Shown: piece after piece, positions 1 through 8,900 of the stretch
How positions within the stretch are numbered: position 1 is the first letter of the stretch
Layout of the letters: each line of letters starts with the position of its first letter
Assembly (NCBI GenBank): GCA_013115135.1
Contig: JABANP010000868.1
Span: forward strand, 1 to 13,894
Source of the DNA: Perkinsus olseni
Taxonomy: Eukaryota > Perkinsozoa > Perkinsida > Perkinsidae
Direction: 5' to 3'
Length of the DNA stretch: 13,894 nucleotides
The notes under the pieces: generated by a model
Told to the model about the DNA's origin: nothing
What the model saw: the letters and a program-made list of their open reading frames with translations, nothing else
Databases searched by the model: none
Made by a program: the position numbers and the translations under genes

Positions 1-16
1 CCCGTGATCATTCATG

Positions 17-38
17 TCCTGGTGACCAGGACCTGGTC
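17..38. repeat. 22-bp T/rcT/T signature, site S1 (T = TCCTGGTC), perfect
   Basis: Positions 17-23 are T1-T7, 24-31 are the exact reverse complement of all eight bases of T, and 32-38 are T2-T8. All 22 bases fit. The structure fixes 14 of 22 bases, so a chance match is about 4^-14 per position. No uninterrupted paralogue is available in the window for this site, so its being an insertion is inferred from the other sites. Confidence 0.85.
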
Positions 39-565
39 TAGGAGGTCGCGTCGAACAGACCTCATCGTTCTCGTTCGGATCCGTTCGATTTCCTCTAAGG
101 AGGATAACAAGGTGTTCTTCCAACGTGCCGGGGAACCCCCTTCTATCGCTTTCCACATCTGTTAATGTTCAGAGTTCCATTCTCCGATAAATCCAATGAC
201 GACGTGCCATTCCAACTACAGATTACCCCACACAACCCCTTCGCCTTATCTACACTAATCATCAGACTTCTGACGATGAGTTGTTCAAAATATGATTCTC
301 CTTTACTAAACTCACTTGGGTTTGTTTAATCTGAGCTGAAGCAATAACCAGATCTAACAGAGGCTCGTCTTAATCTAATTCCACCAGCAGTTCAATTGTA
401 GGACAAGCTGACCCTAGCTGTAGAAAACATGACAAATTGTGACTACGATATTCCGTGACGAGTGCCAGGCGGCATGGAAAAAGTTTGAAAGCATACACGA
501 GTATGTAGAGAGTGCGGAGCATTCTATTAGGTGGTGGTAGTACGCTTGTTGCTATCCCTGCGAGA

Positions 566-587
566 GTAGTGGACCACTACTAGTGGC
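566..587. repeat. 22-bp T/rcT/T signature, site S2 (T = GTAGTGGT), 21 of 22
   Basis: Positions 566-572 are T1-T7, 573-580 are the reverse complement of T, and 581-587 are T2-T8. The only misfit is the final base (C at 587 where T is expected). It lies in non-coding DNA about 110 bases before the next copy. Confidence 0.8.
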
Positions 588-696
588 CATGATAGTAACC
601 GATACCACCACAGTGGTTGTGTGGGGAGATCCGTTTAACGTAATGGTAGTCGCCGAGTACTAGCCGGTTAGCATAGAGGGAACGAGTTGCCACGGG

Positions 697-718
697 GGCA
701 TTCCGAATGCCGCATTCG
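697..718. repeat. 22-bp T/rcT/T signature, site S3 (T = GGCATTCG), perfect
   Basis: Positions 697-703 are T1-T7, 704-711 the reverse complement of T, and 712-718 T2-T8. All 22 bases fit. It lies about 180 bases before the supported start of gene A. Confidence 0.85.
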
Positions 719-897
719 TCGAGAGAGGAGTGGCATGAGGCAGCACCTCGATGTCCCTGCCTTCTATCAGCACCGCCGAGTCGGCAGAAAGCCAGAGAAG
801 TTTTCTCTTGCCTTCTTCGGTGCGTCTCGCACTTTTTGTGCACATATTGGTACGTGTTATCTGTGACTGCTTCAGAGCGTTTGTTGTCTCACTCAAT

Positions 898-1932
898 ATG
901 CTCTTCCCTGCCCACGTTGAAGCCCTCCGTGTTGAGATGGTTGAAAGGGTGTGGAAGGAGTCGACAGTCGTCGGGCCACTACCGGAGTTGATGTGTGATA
1001 TTATGGCCTACATACCCAAACCTGCCCTAACCTTGGATTGCCCCATGGAGGAGATTGTCCTCCACATCAAGAAGGAGCCCGACTTCATGCTTGCGAACGA
1101 CGGCGTCCTTAGCGGAGTTTTCGGTATCTTCGAGGTGACCAAGCCCCTAGTCGTCGAGCAACTCCTCCCTCCCGGTGGGAGCATCACTCTAGCCCGCCCG
1201 TTTGAACGCGCCAAGGTCCAATCTTTCTACTGTGACATTTCTACCTGCCGTTTGTACTTGCTGTGTAATAGTAATGCTGCTGTCTGGCAGCTAATTGAGT
1301 ATTGCTTGAAGGAGGGCAAAGTGGTGAAAGTCTACGAAATGCCTCTGATCACAGGTCTAGTAGACGGTCGTACGGGGACCTGCGTCGTTGGTGAGCATTG
1401 CTTCCTCAATGTCTCCTGGCAAGATCGAGTTGAGGTCCTCCACGTCAAGCTGGGTGATAAGCGTCAATGCCCTACGGTGATCTTGTCTGTTAAGAAGGAC
1501 CATCCTGACTTTTTCTGCGTGAGACTTCATCCCGTGTCCCGTGCCCCTGCGACCATTGATGTTGTGTACCCAAGAAAATCGACAGAACGCTCTGTAAGGC
1601 TCAAGATGGTGAGGGAGTCTTCCCCATTTCTCTTTGCGTGCAGATCCCGTTCTCTACCTGAGAAGGACCTGGCTTGTACGCCTATCTCTGGTACGAACCT
1701 CTATTTATGTCCGACCGAGGGCGGGCTATGCTTCCGTAACAGCAGATGGCGTCAAAAGTCACCGACATTCGAGTTTAAGAAGCCATTGATGTTGTTCACG
1801 AGCCCCTTACCTGTTGCCGATCACTCTGGGAAGTTTTATTTCATGTCACGCAAGTCTCTCGCCCTTGTCGGTGAGGATGCCAAGAAATACAGGTATCGTC
1901 TTCTCCGTGCACATCCTTATCTTGCTATATGA
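898..1932 (+). CDS. Hypothetical protein A (344 aa), intact paralogue of pseudogene B
   Basis: I do not recognise the family. The frame runs uninterrupted to TGA at 1930-1932. I chose the ATG at 898 for two reasons: the paralogue B becomes similar exactly there (8901), and it has A at -3. The frame stays open up to an ATG at 751, which would add 49 residues including a hydrophobic stretch, but that part has no counterpart in B and a poor start context. Near the N-terminus, about residues 26-41, the segment beginning GPLPELMCDIMAYIP resembles an F-box-like helix. The rest is rich in short beta-strand-like segments with scattered Cys and Trp, as in propeller-type domains. Both impressions are weak inference. 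No signal peptide is seen from this start. B keeps diverged but recognisable matches along most of its length, such as the SRAP, RESSPFLF and LRNSRW/FRNSRW stretches. That supports A as a real protein-coding gene. Confidence 0.65.
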   Translation: MLFPAHVEALRVEMVERVWKESTVVGPLPELMCDIMAYIPKPALTLDCPMEEIVLHIKKEPDFMLANDGVLSGVFGIFEVTKPLVVEQLLPPGGSITLARPFERAKVQSFYCDISTCRLYLLCNSNAAVWQLIEYCLKEGKVVKVYEMPLITGLVDGRTGTCVVGEHCFLNVSWQDRVEVLHVKLGDKRQCPTVILSVKKDHPDFFCVRLHPVSRAPATIDVVYPRKSTERSVRLKMVRESSPFLFACRSRSLPEKDLACTPISGTNLYLCPTEGGLCFRNSRWRQKSPTFEFKKPLMLFTSPLPVADHSGKFYFMSRKSLALVGEDAKKYRYRLLRAHPYLAI

Positions 1933-2141
1933 GGTCGTTATCACTACGATTGTCGGGCAGCTCTCAATCAACGAGGCCATGTTACTCTCCTGTCATTATA
2001 GTATTAGGTTAGTTAGAAGCGAGTAGGACTCCAACCGTAGGCGGATTGCACTCCACTGTTGTTGAACTATGAGAACTGTAGAGAACTTCGTGTGTCTGGT
2101 CTCTTTTGCTGAGAATCAGTCTAACCGATTCCGATGAGGAT
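1933..2141. other. Spacer between gene A and the retrotransposon
   Basis: This is the 3' flank of gene A up to the insertion point. I see no gene. The last five bases (2137-2141, AGGAT) are the left copy of the target-site duplication of the LTR element. Confidence 0.5.
2137..2141. repeat. Target-site duplication AGGAT, left copy
   Basis: AGGAT directly precedes the TG of the left LTR and is repeated exactly after the CA of the right LTR (8308-8312). A 5-bp duplication is typical for LTR-element integrases, so this fixes the element ends. Confidence 0.93.
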
Positions 2142-2433
2142 TGTGAGAGTTTGACCGGGCCCCGCCTCATGAACGCGACTCGCAGGAGATGCCATTAAGT
2201 CTCAAGGTCAATAACTAACTACTAAGGCATAAATCTGATAGCGATGGAGCCTACTACGACTTAGACTTTGGTTGTACGAATGAAAACTGGCCATGGCTCG
2301 GCCCGAGCAAAGCACGCGTGCCCCGATTGCACGCAAGCGCACTAAGCGCCTAAGCGGTCAAAGATAGACAGAATGACAGGTGACGCACACAACCTGTGCG
2401 TGAGACCCACTATCGGCCATCCATCAAACCACA
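2142..2433 (-). repeat. 3' LTR of the retrotransposon (292 bp)
   Basis: It starts TG and ends CA on the plus strand and matches 8016-8307 with a constant offset of 5874. I found no difference on reading. In element orientation its first ten bases supply the gag-pol stop (TGA, 2424-2426). A 7-bp stem with a 5-nt loop lies at 2383-2389/2395-2401, and a 5-bp stem with a 3-nt loop at 2296-2308. Confidence 0.96.
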
Positions 2434-5400
2434 TGCCCCCCGGATGGACGATAGTAAGGGCGAACATTAGCGTAATGAGTTTCCTTAATCATGCTGGGAA
2501 CGACTTGGTCTTCCGGTACCTTGGCATCTACCAGCTTGAGCACAACGCCGCGAACAATCTCAAGAACGCGGTAGATCGTACGATCGTATCTTCCTCCGCG
2601 TCCCAGAGTGTCAGGGTTGAAAACGATGACCTCGGTACCGACCGGTGGAGGACCTCGGCGACGTAACCCACGAGCATCCTCCTGGCGCTGCTGCCTAGCA
2701 TCCAAGGCAGCCTGAACCAAGCGGTCAATCTCGTCACGGACAGGCTGGTGAGACTGAGCAGCGTGTCCGCTGGCATCCAAGCTACCCTCCTCCAGAGCGT
2801 TCTCAGGGCTGAGACGGAGAGGGCGACCGTAAAAAATCTCAAAAGGGGACAGACCAGTGTCGAGAAAAGGTTTGCCATTGAGGCGATGTAATACTCTGCT
2901 CAGCGTTGATGGCCAACTTCGTTTAACACCGAGCTGACGAGCCAGGAATTTGAGGCTGGCAATGGCCCGTTCGGCCAGACCATTCGAAAAAGCAGCATAC
3001 GGAGGTAAAATATGATGAGTCACAGAGCGGGACGATAACATGTCAGCCAGAGGCCGACCCTTAAAGCATGGCCCCCCGTCCGTCCGGAGACGGACGGGAT
3101 GACCCAGAAGGTCGAACAGGCGAGACATTTCACCGGCGACGGTGAGGCTTCGTTGATCCTTCAAGGGGGAAGCAGTACAATATCCGCTGTAGTGACAAGT
3201 CATCAGGAGAACCGCAGAATAGCGACGCTTCTTGTCCCAACCCATCTCCGCGAGATCAGCGGAAACGGTGTGCCAGCACTCTCGCGCGCCAGTGCGCAAG
3301 GAGCGGGCAGAATCAACGGTCGTGAAATAACGACGATTGGAGCCCGCCTGACAGCCTTCACAGGCGCGGCAGACAGACTCCACATATGCGCGCAGCTTAT
3401 GGATGTAGAAGCACCTCGATATCATCCATCGGACATAGCGGCTATTCAGGCAACCAGATTCATGATGGTAGGCCTCAACCAGAGATTGCGCATAGCGCCT
3501 CCCCTCAGAAGTGTCCGTCGGGACGTAATAGCAGATGCGAGTCGAAGCGACGCCGTTGACCTTGGAGGTCTTCACCTCTTTCATGAGGAGGCCGTCAACG
3601 GCCAGAGAAAAGGATGAGAGCTCCGAAGAAAGGCCCTGTGGGAGAGGTGATGAGGGGCATACCCCGTGTCCCTCAGGAGGGGTTGCGCCAAGCATCCTGA
3701 GGACGGAGGCAGATGTCGGGGAGAGCCATTGCAACGACTGCAATCTCCCTCTTGGCGGAGAACCGTGGCCTAGTTGAAAATCGGGAGGAACCTGTGAGGT
3801 ATCCCCCGTCGAAGAGATGACTCTTAGATGACCGCGGACAGTAGAATCATCTAAGGTGGTTGATGATGGTGATGTCGCTGAGCCCATAAGCACTCCCTCT
3901 CCTCGGTCGTCGGCGTTCACCGCCAGGTTAGATGCCGGACGATTCCCGGCCGTCCCTCGCCCTTCAAATATGATGTTCTCCGGGATGCCCCAAGAAGAAG
4001 CCAACCGACTGAGTCCATCAGACTCAGTGTTCTGGGATGCTGCCACGTGCAGCAAGTCCGGGACGACATGATATTTTCTCCTCCAAACCTCGCGGACATC
4101 CGCAATCGCATCACAAAGACGGGCTATAGCGATGCGCTCGATGGACTTGCAAGTAAGCCGAGCTCCGCCACGGAGCCAGGATAGGGCTGTGCGAGAGTCG
4201 GAAAGGAATCGGAGGTTGATCCCGTTGAGGTAGGGAACAAGGCTATCGACGAAGACGTGAGCCGCCGCTAGACCGAACGATTCCTTCCGGTTTTGGTGCC
4301 AGTTTAGCATGGAGCCCCGAAAGCACCTGGCTCTCTGTGCCAGAGGGGTACGGTGCAGGTCATCTTGCACTAGATGGACAACGAACCCCATGCCGAAGGG
4401 ACTCGAATCACACGAGACCTCCAGGCTTGCCGCAGTGAAGGAAGTCGCATGACCGCAGTGACCAGAGCGAGAGCTCAGGACGCGGAAGCAGGCGGTAAGG
4501 GTTGCCGCTTCATCAGCGTTCAGCGAGACGTCCTGGTCCCACCCAGCTTTCCATCGACCAGACGTGCGACGCACGTAATCGGCAGCGAGACACCGGTCAG
4601 CGTGAAGGGTTAGCGGATCATGGGCCGCACCGGCGGCGCGAAAGAGAGACCTTTTCGTGACCTTCTGGTTCTCTTTGAAGACCGTCATCGCCGGATCCGA
4701 GGAAGTGATGCAACGCAGCACCAGTGACCCCGAGCCTGGCTGAGATCCCGGAGAAAAGGTAAAGCAAACCCCAAGATGCTTAAAGTCAGCAAACTCCTCT
4801 ACCTCCCCGGCAGCCGAGAAGCACAGGGAGTGGCTTTTCTTCGCAGGAAACTCGAACCCCCATTGCCCTCCGAGACGGACGATCTCCTCGCGGAGTCTCT
4901 CGACGGCTTCGAAATGGCCGAGTAAGCAGATATCATCAACGTACTCCCAGTGAAGGAGTGGCAGATCGTCGCCAGAGGGCTCGCACTTTGACAACGCGGC
5001 TTCGATGAGGCAGGTGAGGGCTTCGCGGAGAACCGCCGGCCCACATCGTAGGCCGAAAACCAGTCGGCGCGCGGCGTAGCGCCGACCGAGAGAGCGTATC
5101 ACAGCCGTGTGAGTATGGAGTCGGATTCGGTAGAACGCCGTGGCCGCATCAAGCGTATAAAAGGCCAACCGATGAGATGAAGCTTGTCCTCCAGCGCGCG
5201 CACGGCGCGAAATACCCGCAATAGCAACGCGCACCTGCGCGAGAATCGTGGCACAGGAGTCCCCAGGGTATGAGCTCGGCGGTGATGTAGCGTTCCCGCG
5301 CCTAAGGTCGACACAGGGTCGTACCTTCTCTCCCTGCACCACCGGAAAGGCGATCGCCTCAGGAAGGCAGGAGTGGTCCTCAGTGCCCTCCGAGGGCAGA

Positions 5401-8069
5401 GGCTCCCACCAACCGCGCTCCTGGAAGCGGTCAAGCTCCTCAAGGTACGACTGTTGTTGGGAGGAGGATAGGCCGGCGAAGAGGGATCGAGAATAGTCGT
5501 GTACAGGCCCTTGCCGCGCCAGCGGCGACGACCACCACCGAACCTCGACTGTACGGCTCTGAGTAGGGCAATCCTTTATCTCGCCTTCGGCGAGAGGTCT
5601 CAAGCGGATGGAGTAATCCGGAGCAGCCTTAACCTGACGCCACTGCACATCCAGCCTCCCCGCGCGTCCGACGCGCGCACCCTCCTGAGCGGGTCCATCC
5701 ACAGCCAGGAGCTGATCGATGCCTTGGTCGCAGCGGAACACAACGTTTTCACGTTCTTCAACAACGGTGATAGGAAGGTCCTCCTCTGCAAGCGCCACGT
5801 ACTGCAGATGGCCGTCCTGGGCCAGATCGACGGACGAAGAATCACCGGGAGGCCTCACAGGAGTACGAACGATGACCTGGCGTGAACCCGAGACCTCATC
5901 GAAGCACAGGGAGATTTTTAGTGCGCACATGGATTGGACGCCGAGAATGCACGTGGACCCGTCCACGCCTCTGGAAGCGCCGCTTCCAGGGAGAACAAAG
6001 AATGTCAGCTCATGATTCAGACCGTCACGGCTCACCGCAACCTCAGTGGTGCCGCGAAGCTTGACGACCGCGCCGTTAGCGAGCTTGGCAGAGGTCGAGC
6101 ATGGGCTGATCTTCCAACCCCTTGCGACAGCCATTTCATGACTGACGTAGTTTCGAACAGCACCAGAATCCAGAAGAGCCGTGAAAGGGGACTGCCCCCC
6201 AGAAGGATACAGGATAAGCGTGGGACCCGCCTGCTTCGCAGGCGCTCCGTCCGCGGTCTCTTGGACGGCCCACAGCATCTGGAGGTCCTCCTCCGGAGAA
6301 TCGGGATGGCTATCGCCGGCGACCTCGCCGGGGTGTCCGCTCGCATCAGACGCGGAAATGGCCTTCAGGTCCCTGTTCGATGATGTCGGCTGACGGGATG
6401 GTGGTCCTCCACCATGCGCGTTCTTCTCGTCCGCGCTACCGTGCCGATACTTACAGTCTTTGCCGAAACGGCACTTACCCTCGGCAGCCCACTGCCGGCA
6501 GTCGTTGGGCCCAAGGTGCCGATAGATGCACTTGTCTCCTCGCTGACATCGCCCGCGGAGAGCGTTACGGCACAGTTCTACCTTAGACGACAGCGTTGAA
6601 CGACTTGAATGCGGTGCCCCCCTGCCGGAGGACGATGGGGTAGAGGACCGACCACCAGACTTGGCCAACCGGTCAGCATCCGCGCGAGCCGCGCGCGTGA
6701 GTGCTTTAGACCGAAATTGCGGCCACCGGCCAGGGTACTCATAGGAAGCCTCCTTGCAGCTCTCGTCGTTGACGCCCTCACGGAACGCCCTAATGACATG
6801 GCCATCACCGAGAGGAGCCCCTGCCAGGGCACAGCGTCTGGCCCACTCATCCAGCCGCCCGATGTAGCTCGTCAGGGACTCTTGGTTTGAGCGGCCGGTG
6901 GGTTCCGCCAAGAGCTTCTCGACCTCGAAATGGCCCCCGCACTCGTCCGCTAGAGCGGAGCGAATCTCAGCAACGGAGGTGGAAAAATCAGCGAGAGTCA
7001 CGGGATTCTTGCGTTCCACAGCTTCCTCGAGGGTGTACTCCGGGACGAGATTAGTGAGAAGGAAGTAATGCTCAGGACCGCCGAGTTCCCAGCCACGCCG
7101 GACCACCAACGACTCTACTTGACGCCAAAAACCCGAGAGTCCGCGCTCGTCATCCACGCCTTTGAAGGGACCGCCCTTGAAGGCTGAGGATGCCTTATCA
7201 GCGTCTCGAGAGGCCGCTCTGCGGTCCCCGTTAGAAATGGCGTCAGGGTTTGGCCTCAGGGTAACCCGGGATCCGTGAGACGGGAGAGTTGGGCCCGAAG
7301 GCGCCGTTGAGCGCCCGGAGGCGAACTCGCCACGCTCTCGAGAAACCGACCTACGCGGGGGCGAGGAGGCAGGTTGGTGATTGAAGCCGCGAAGGTGCTG
7401 AGCAGGGACCGCCTGCTGAGGACTGGCCGGGCCGCCGGCGCTCTGGCTGGCCTCCTCGCTTCTCCGCTGGAGAAGGCGAGCGGTCCACCCCTCGCTGAAA
7501 GGGCTTGCTTCAGAGCTCTTTAGCTCCAGAAGCGAGGAAAGGTTCTTGCGACGGTACACGTGGGTGAGGGTCTGAGCTTCAGGAAAACGAGCGAGCCTTT
7601 CGTTCTGGAGAGCAGCATAAACCACCATAGGGGGAAGCAGGTCGCGGAGTTTTCGAGAAGTGTCGCTCGGCAATAGGCCGACCGCGGCCCGATTGCACGC
7701 TGAGCTGAGATGCTCCCCCACATAGTGGGGCAGCTCTTCAGGGGAAAGGTCTACAAGGTACAACCTCACCGCTTCGGGGACCGCCTCGACAGGAGAGACG
7801 AGCAAGTGGTGGGCGAGTTGCTCGACCAGAGTCTCCAGCCGTGGAGGACCTCCTCCGACAACGGCTTTCTCTATGCACCTCAAGAGGATGTCAGCTCCGA
7901 CCTCAGGGTCGGGGGTCGTTGAGAGGGCGTCCAGAACCTGGGCTTGGTCAGCGGCGCCCTCCTCGACAATGAAGATGTCGCACAGAGGCGGAAGGGTCCC
8001 CGCATCGGAGCCAGATGTGAGAGTTTGACCGGGCCCCGCCTCATGAACGCGACTCGCAGGAGATGCCAT
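2424..8069 (-). CDS. gag-pol: Gag-Pol polyprotein (1881 aa) of the LTR retrotransposon
   Basis: A single frame encodes all retrotransposition functions without a gag/pol frameshift or stop. Gag: an N-terminal region followed by a retrotransposon-gag-like helical domain at about residues 310-465. Two CCCH zinc fingers follow, at C500-C508-C514-H518 (C-x7-C-x5-C-x3-H) and C524-C533-C539-H543 (C-x8-C-x5-C-x3-H), in place of the usual CCHC knuckle. Protease: LLDSGA at 632-637, catalytic D634. Reverse transcriptase: about 900-1105, with LDAATAF (D974) and YVDD at 1043-1046. RNase H: D1221, E1263, D1291 and D1351 (in SDGLSR). Integrase: an N-terminal zinc-finger-like region at about 1535-1573, then D1605, D1664 and E1700 with exactly 35 residues between the last two, then a basic C-terminus. 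The ATG lies 54 bases inside the 5' LTR, and the stop lies inside the 3' LTR. All catalytic residues look intact. Confidence 0.95.
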   Translation of the reverse strand: MASPASRVHEAGPGQTLTSGSDAGTLPPLCDIFIVEEGAADQAQVLDALSTTPDPEVGADILLRCIEKAVVGGGPPRLETLVEQLAHHLLVSPVEAVPEAVRLYLVDLSPEELPHYVGEHLSSACNRAAVGLLPSDTSRKLRDLLPPMVVYAALQNERLARFPEAQTLTHVYRRKNLSSLLELKSSEASPFSEGWTARLLQRRSEEASQSAGGPASPQQAVPAQHLRGFNHQPASSPPRRSVSRERGEFASGRSTAPSGPTLPSHGSRVTLRPNPDAISNGDRRAASRDADKASSAFKGGPFKGVDDERGLSGFWRQVESLVVRRGWELGGPEHYFLLTNLVPEYTLEEAVERKNPVTLADFSTSVAEIRSALADECGGHFEVEKLLAEPTGRSNQESLTSYIGRLDEWARRCALAGAPLGDGHVIRAFREGVNDESCKEASYEYPGRWPQFRSKALTRAARADADRLAKSGGRSSTPSSSGRGAPHSSRSTLSSKVELCRNALRGRCQRGDKCIYRHLGPNDCRQWAAEGKCRFGKDCKYRHGSADEKNAHGGGPPSRQPTSSNRDLKAISASDASGHPGEVAGDSHPDSPEEDLQMLWAVQETADGAPAKQAGPTLILYPSGGQSPFTALLDSGAVRNYVSHEMAVARGWKISPCSTSAKLANGAVVKLRGTTEVAVSRDGLNHELTFFVLPGSGASRGVDGSTCILGVQSMCALKISLCFDEVSGSRQVIVRTPVRPPGDSSSVDLAQDGHLQYVALAEEDLPITVVEERENVVFRCDQGIDQLLAVDGPAQEGARVGRAGRLDVQWRQVKAAPDYSIRLRPLAEGEIKDCPTQSRTVEVRWWSSPLARQGPVHDYSRSLFAGLSSSQQQSYLEELDRFQERGWWEPLPSEGTEDHSCLPEAIAFPVVQGEKVRPCVDLRRGNATSPPSSYPGDSCATILAQVRVAIAGISRRARAGGQASSHRLAFYTLDAATAFYRIRLHTHTAVIRSLGRRYAARRLVFGLRCGPAVLREALTCLIEAALSKCEPSGDDLPLLHWEYVDDICLLGHFEAVERLREEIVRLGGQWGFEFPAKKSHSLCFSAAGEVEEFADFKHLGVCFTFSPGSQPGSGSLVLRCITSSDPAMTVFKENQKVTKRSLFRAAGAAHDPLTLHADRCLAADYVRRTSGRWKAGWDQDVSLNADEAATLTACFRVLSSRSGHCGHATSFTAASLEVSCDSSPFGMGFVVHLVQDDLHRTPLAQRARCFRGSMLNWHQNRKESFGLAAAHVFVDSLVPYLNGINLRFLSDSRTALSWLRGGARLTCKSIERIAIARLCDAIADVREVWRRKYHVVPDLLHVAASQNTESDGLSRLASSWGIPENIIFEGRGTAGNRPASNLAVNADDRGEGVLMGSATSPSSTTLDDSTVRGHLRVISSTGDTSQVPPDFQLGHGSPPRGRLQSLQWLSPTSASVLRMLGATPPEGHGVCPSSPLPQGLSSELSSFSLAVDGLLMKEVKTSKVNGVASTRICYYVPTDTSEGRRYAQSLVEAYHHESGCLNSRYVRWMISRCFYIHKLRAYVESVCRACEGCQAGSNRRYFTTVDSARSLRTGARECWHTVSADLAEMGWDKKRRYSAVLLMTCHYSGYCTASPLKDQRSLTVAGEMSRLFDLLGHPVRLRTDGGPCFKGRPLADMLSSRSVTHHILPPYAAFSNGLAERAIASLKFLARQLGVKRSWPSTLSRVLHRLNGKPFLDTGLSPFEIFYGRPLRLSPENALEEGSLDASGHAAQSHQPVRDEIDRLVQAALDARQQRQEDARGLRRRGPPPVGTEVIVFNPDTLGRGGRYDRTIYRVLEIVRGVVLKLVDAKVPEDQVVPSMIKETHYANVRPYYRPSGGHVV
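2434..2443 (-). other. Polypurine tract next to the 3' LTR
   Basis: On the element strand a run of six G (2436-2441) followed by CA abuts the 3' LTR. That is where plus-strand priming is expected. The tract is short, and it also encodes the last Gly codons of the polyprotein. Confidence 0.55.
7997..8013 (-). other. Primer-binding-like site of the retrotransposon
   Basis: On the element strand, two bases after the 5' LTR, a stretch begins TGG. Its plus-strand complement (7997-8013) ends in CCA, like a tRNA 3' end. The tRNA identity cannot be told here. The site lies inside the coding frame, at about residues 19-24. Confidence 0.5.
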
Positions 8070-8307
8070 TAAGTCTCAAGGTCAATAACTAACTACTAAG
8101 GCATAAATCTGATAGCGATGGAGCCTACTACGACTTAGACTTTGGTTGTACGAATGAAAACTGGCCATGGCTCGGCCCGAGCAAAGCACGCGTGCCCCGA
8201 TTGCACGCAAGCGCACTAAGCGCCTAAGCGGTCAAAGATAGACAGAATGACAGGTGACGCACACAACCTGTGCGTGAGACCCACTATCGGCCATCCATCA
8301 AACCACA
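8016..8307 (-). repeat. 5' LTR of the retrotransposon (292 bp), with gag-pol start codon
   Basis: It matches 2142-2433 without visible difference. In element orientation it runs 8307 to 8016. The gag-pol ATG is at 8069-8067, so its last 54 bases encode residues 1-18. An earlier ATG, in the CCATGG of the LTR (about 8163-8168), opens a short frame that stops before the gag start. It would act as an upstream ORF if transcription began before it. I see no convincing TATA box. Confidence 0.95.
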
Positions 8308-8312
8308 AGGAT
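8308..8312. repeat. Target-site duplication AGGAT, right copy
   Basis: It is an exact repeat of 2137-2141, directly after the CA end of the right LTR. Confidence 0.93.
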
Positions 8313-8900
8313 CAAGGGTGGCCCTGATCTTGGCTACGACAATCGATAAATCTGATTTCTTAAAATCGACTTCGGTCGCGTTTGAATGGATAGCTTTGAG
8401 CGGGGAGCCTTGGGCGGCTTTTGAAGGCTTGCGTGCGCCAGTTCACCGCACCCGACCGGCGTTTAAAGCGGCCTTGAGCCTATCTAGCCGCCCTGTTGGT
8501 GCCTTCGCTAGGCCGACGGTTCGCGCGTAGAGTTGTGTGGCGCGATGCCCCCTGCTCCCCGAAGACCCTGTGACCATTGTCCATGTTTCAGTGACTAACA
8601 ACGGAAGGTGACGGACGATAATTCTGAATATTTCGGGTCGGCTAGGAAACCGTGGTCATCCCTGCACTGTTGGACTTGTACAGGAGTAGTTGTGCAGCAC
8701 CTCCGAATTGATGGCCCGATAAGTTGACCTGGTTAGGCCACTTTTCATAGTTGGATTGCATTTAGTTGTGATACCATTTAGCAGATGCTATCCATACTCG
8801 TTCAACTGCACTCCACACGATAAGTCTGTTGCCGGCCTTCTGGGTGCCGATGCCTCGAATAGGTTGATGCCTCATACAATAGCAGTGCCTCCTAGTTCGT
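8313..8900. other. Non-coding spacer with a GC-rich patch
   Basis: No gene is supported. Positions of about 8380-8530 are clearly more GC-rich than their surroundings. An 86-codon frame crosses them, but it begins inside the LTR and has no recognisable features. Removing the retrotransposon would join this region directly to the 3' flank of gene A. Just after the insertion point there is a bulged inverted repeat around 8311-8330. Confidence 0.45.

Larger units (their letters stand above)
1..897. other. Non-coding 5' flank with three 22-bp palindromic signatures
   Basis: I see no convincing gene here: short open frames occur on both strands but have no protein-like character. The notable content is three copies of the 22-bp T / rcT / T signature (17-38, 566-587, 697-718), listed separately. 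An upstream in-frame extension of gene A, opening at an ATG at 751, lies in the last 150 bases. It is not supported by the paralogue B, whose similarity to A starts at the ATG at 898. Confidence 0.6.
2142..8307 (-). mobile_element. Full-length LTR retrotransposon, Ty3/gypsy-like order, 6166 bp
   Basis: This is a complete element on the minus strand: two 292-bp direct LTRs, a perfect 5-bp target duplication, a primer-binding-like site just inside the 5' LTR, a short purine tract before the 3' LTR, and one gag-pol frame. The order gag, protease, reverse transcriptase, RNase H, integrase excludes Ty1/copia. The DD35E integrase core resembles Ty3/gypsy more than BEL/Pao, but a tree would be needed to settle the clade. 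The LTRs read as identical base for base with constant offset, and the 1881-codon frame is unbroken. The insertion is therefore recent and potentially still competent. None of the 22-bp signatures seen around it occurs inside it. Confidence 0.96.

Noticed and set aside
751..897. N-terminal extension of gene A with a hydrophobic stretch
   Set aside because: It is not supported by paralogue B and has a poor start context. Kept as a note on gene A only.
3075..3098. 9-bp stem with a 6-nt loop inside gag-pol; also strong stems near 5648-5664 and 5970-5998
   Set aside because: They lie in GC-rich coding sequence of the integrase and earlier domains, lack the 7/8/7 form, and are probably by chance.
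3099..3617. 172-codon plus-strand open frame, and many similar ones between 2500 and 7950
   Set aside because: They are antisense shadows of the gag-pol frame, with no independent features.
8270..8530. 86-codon frame across the right LTR boundary
   Set aside because: It starts inside the LTR and has no recognisable protein features. It exists only because of the insertion.
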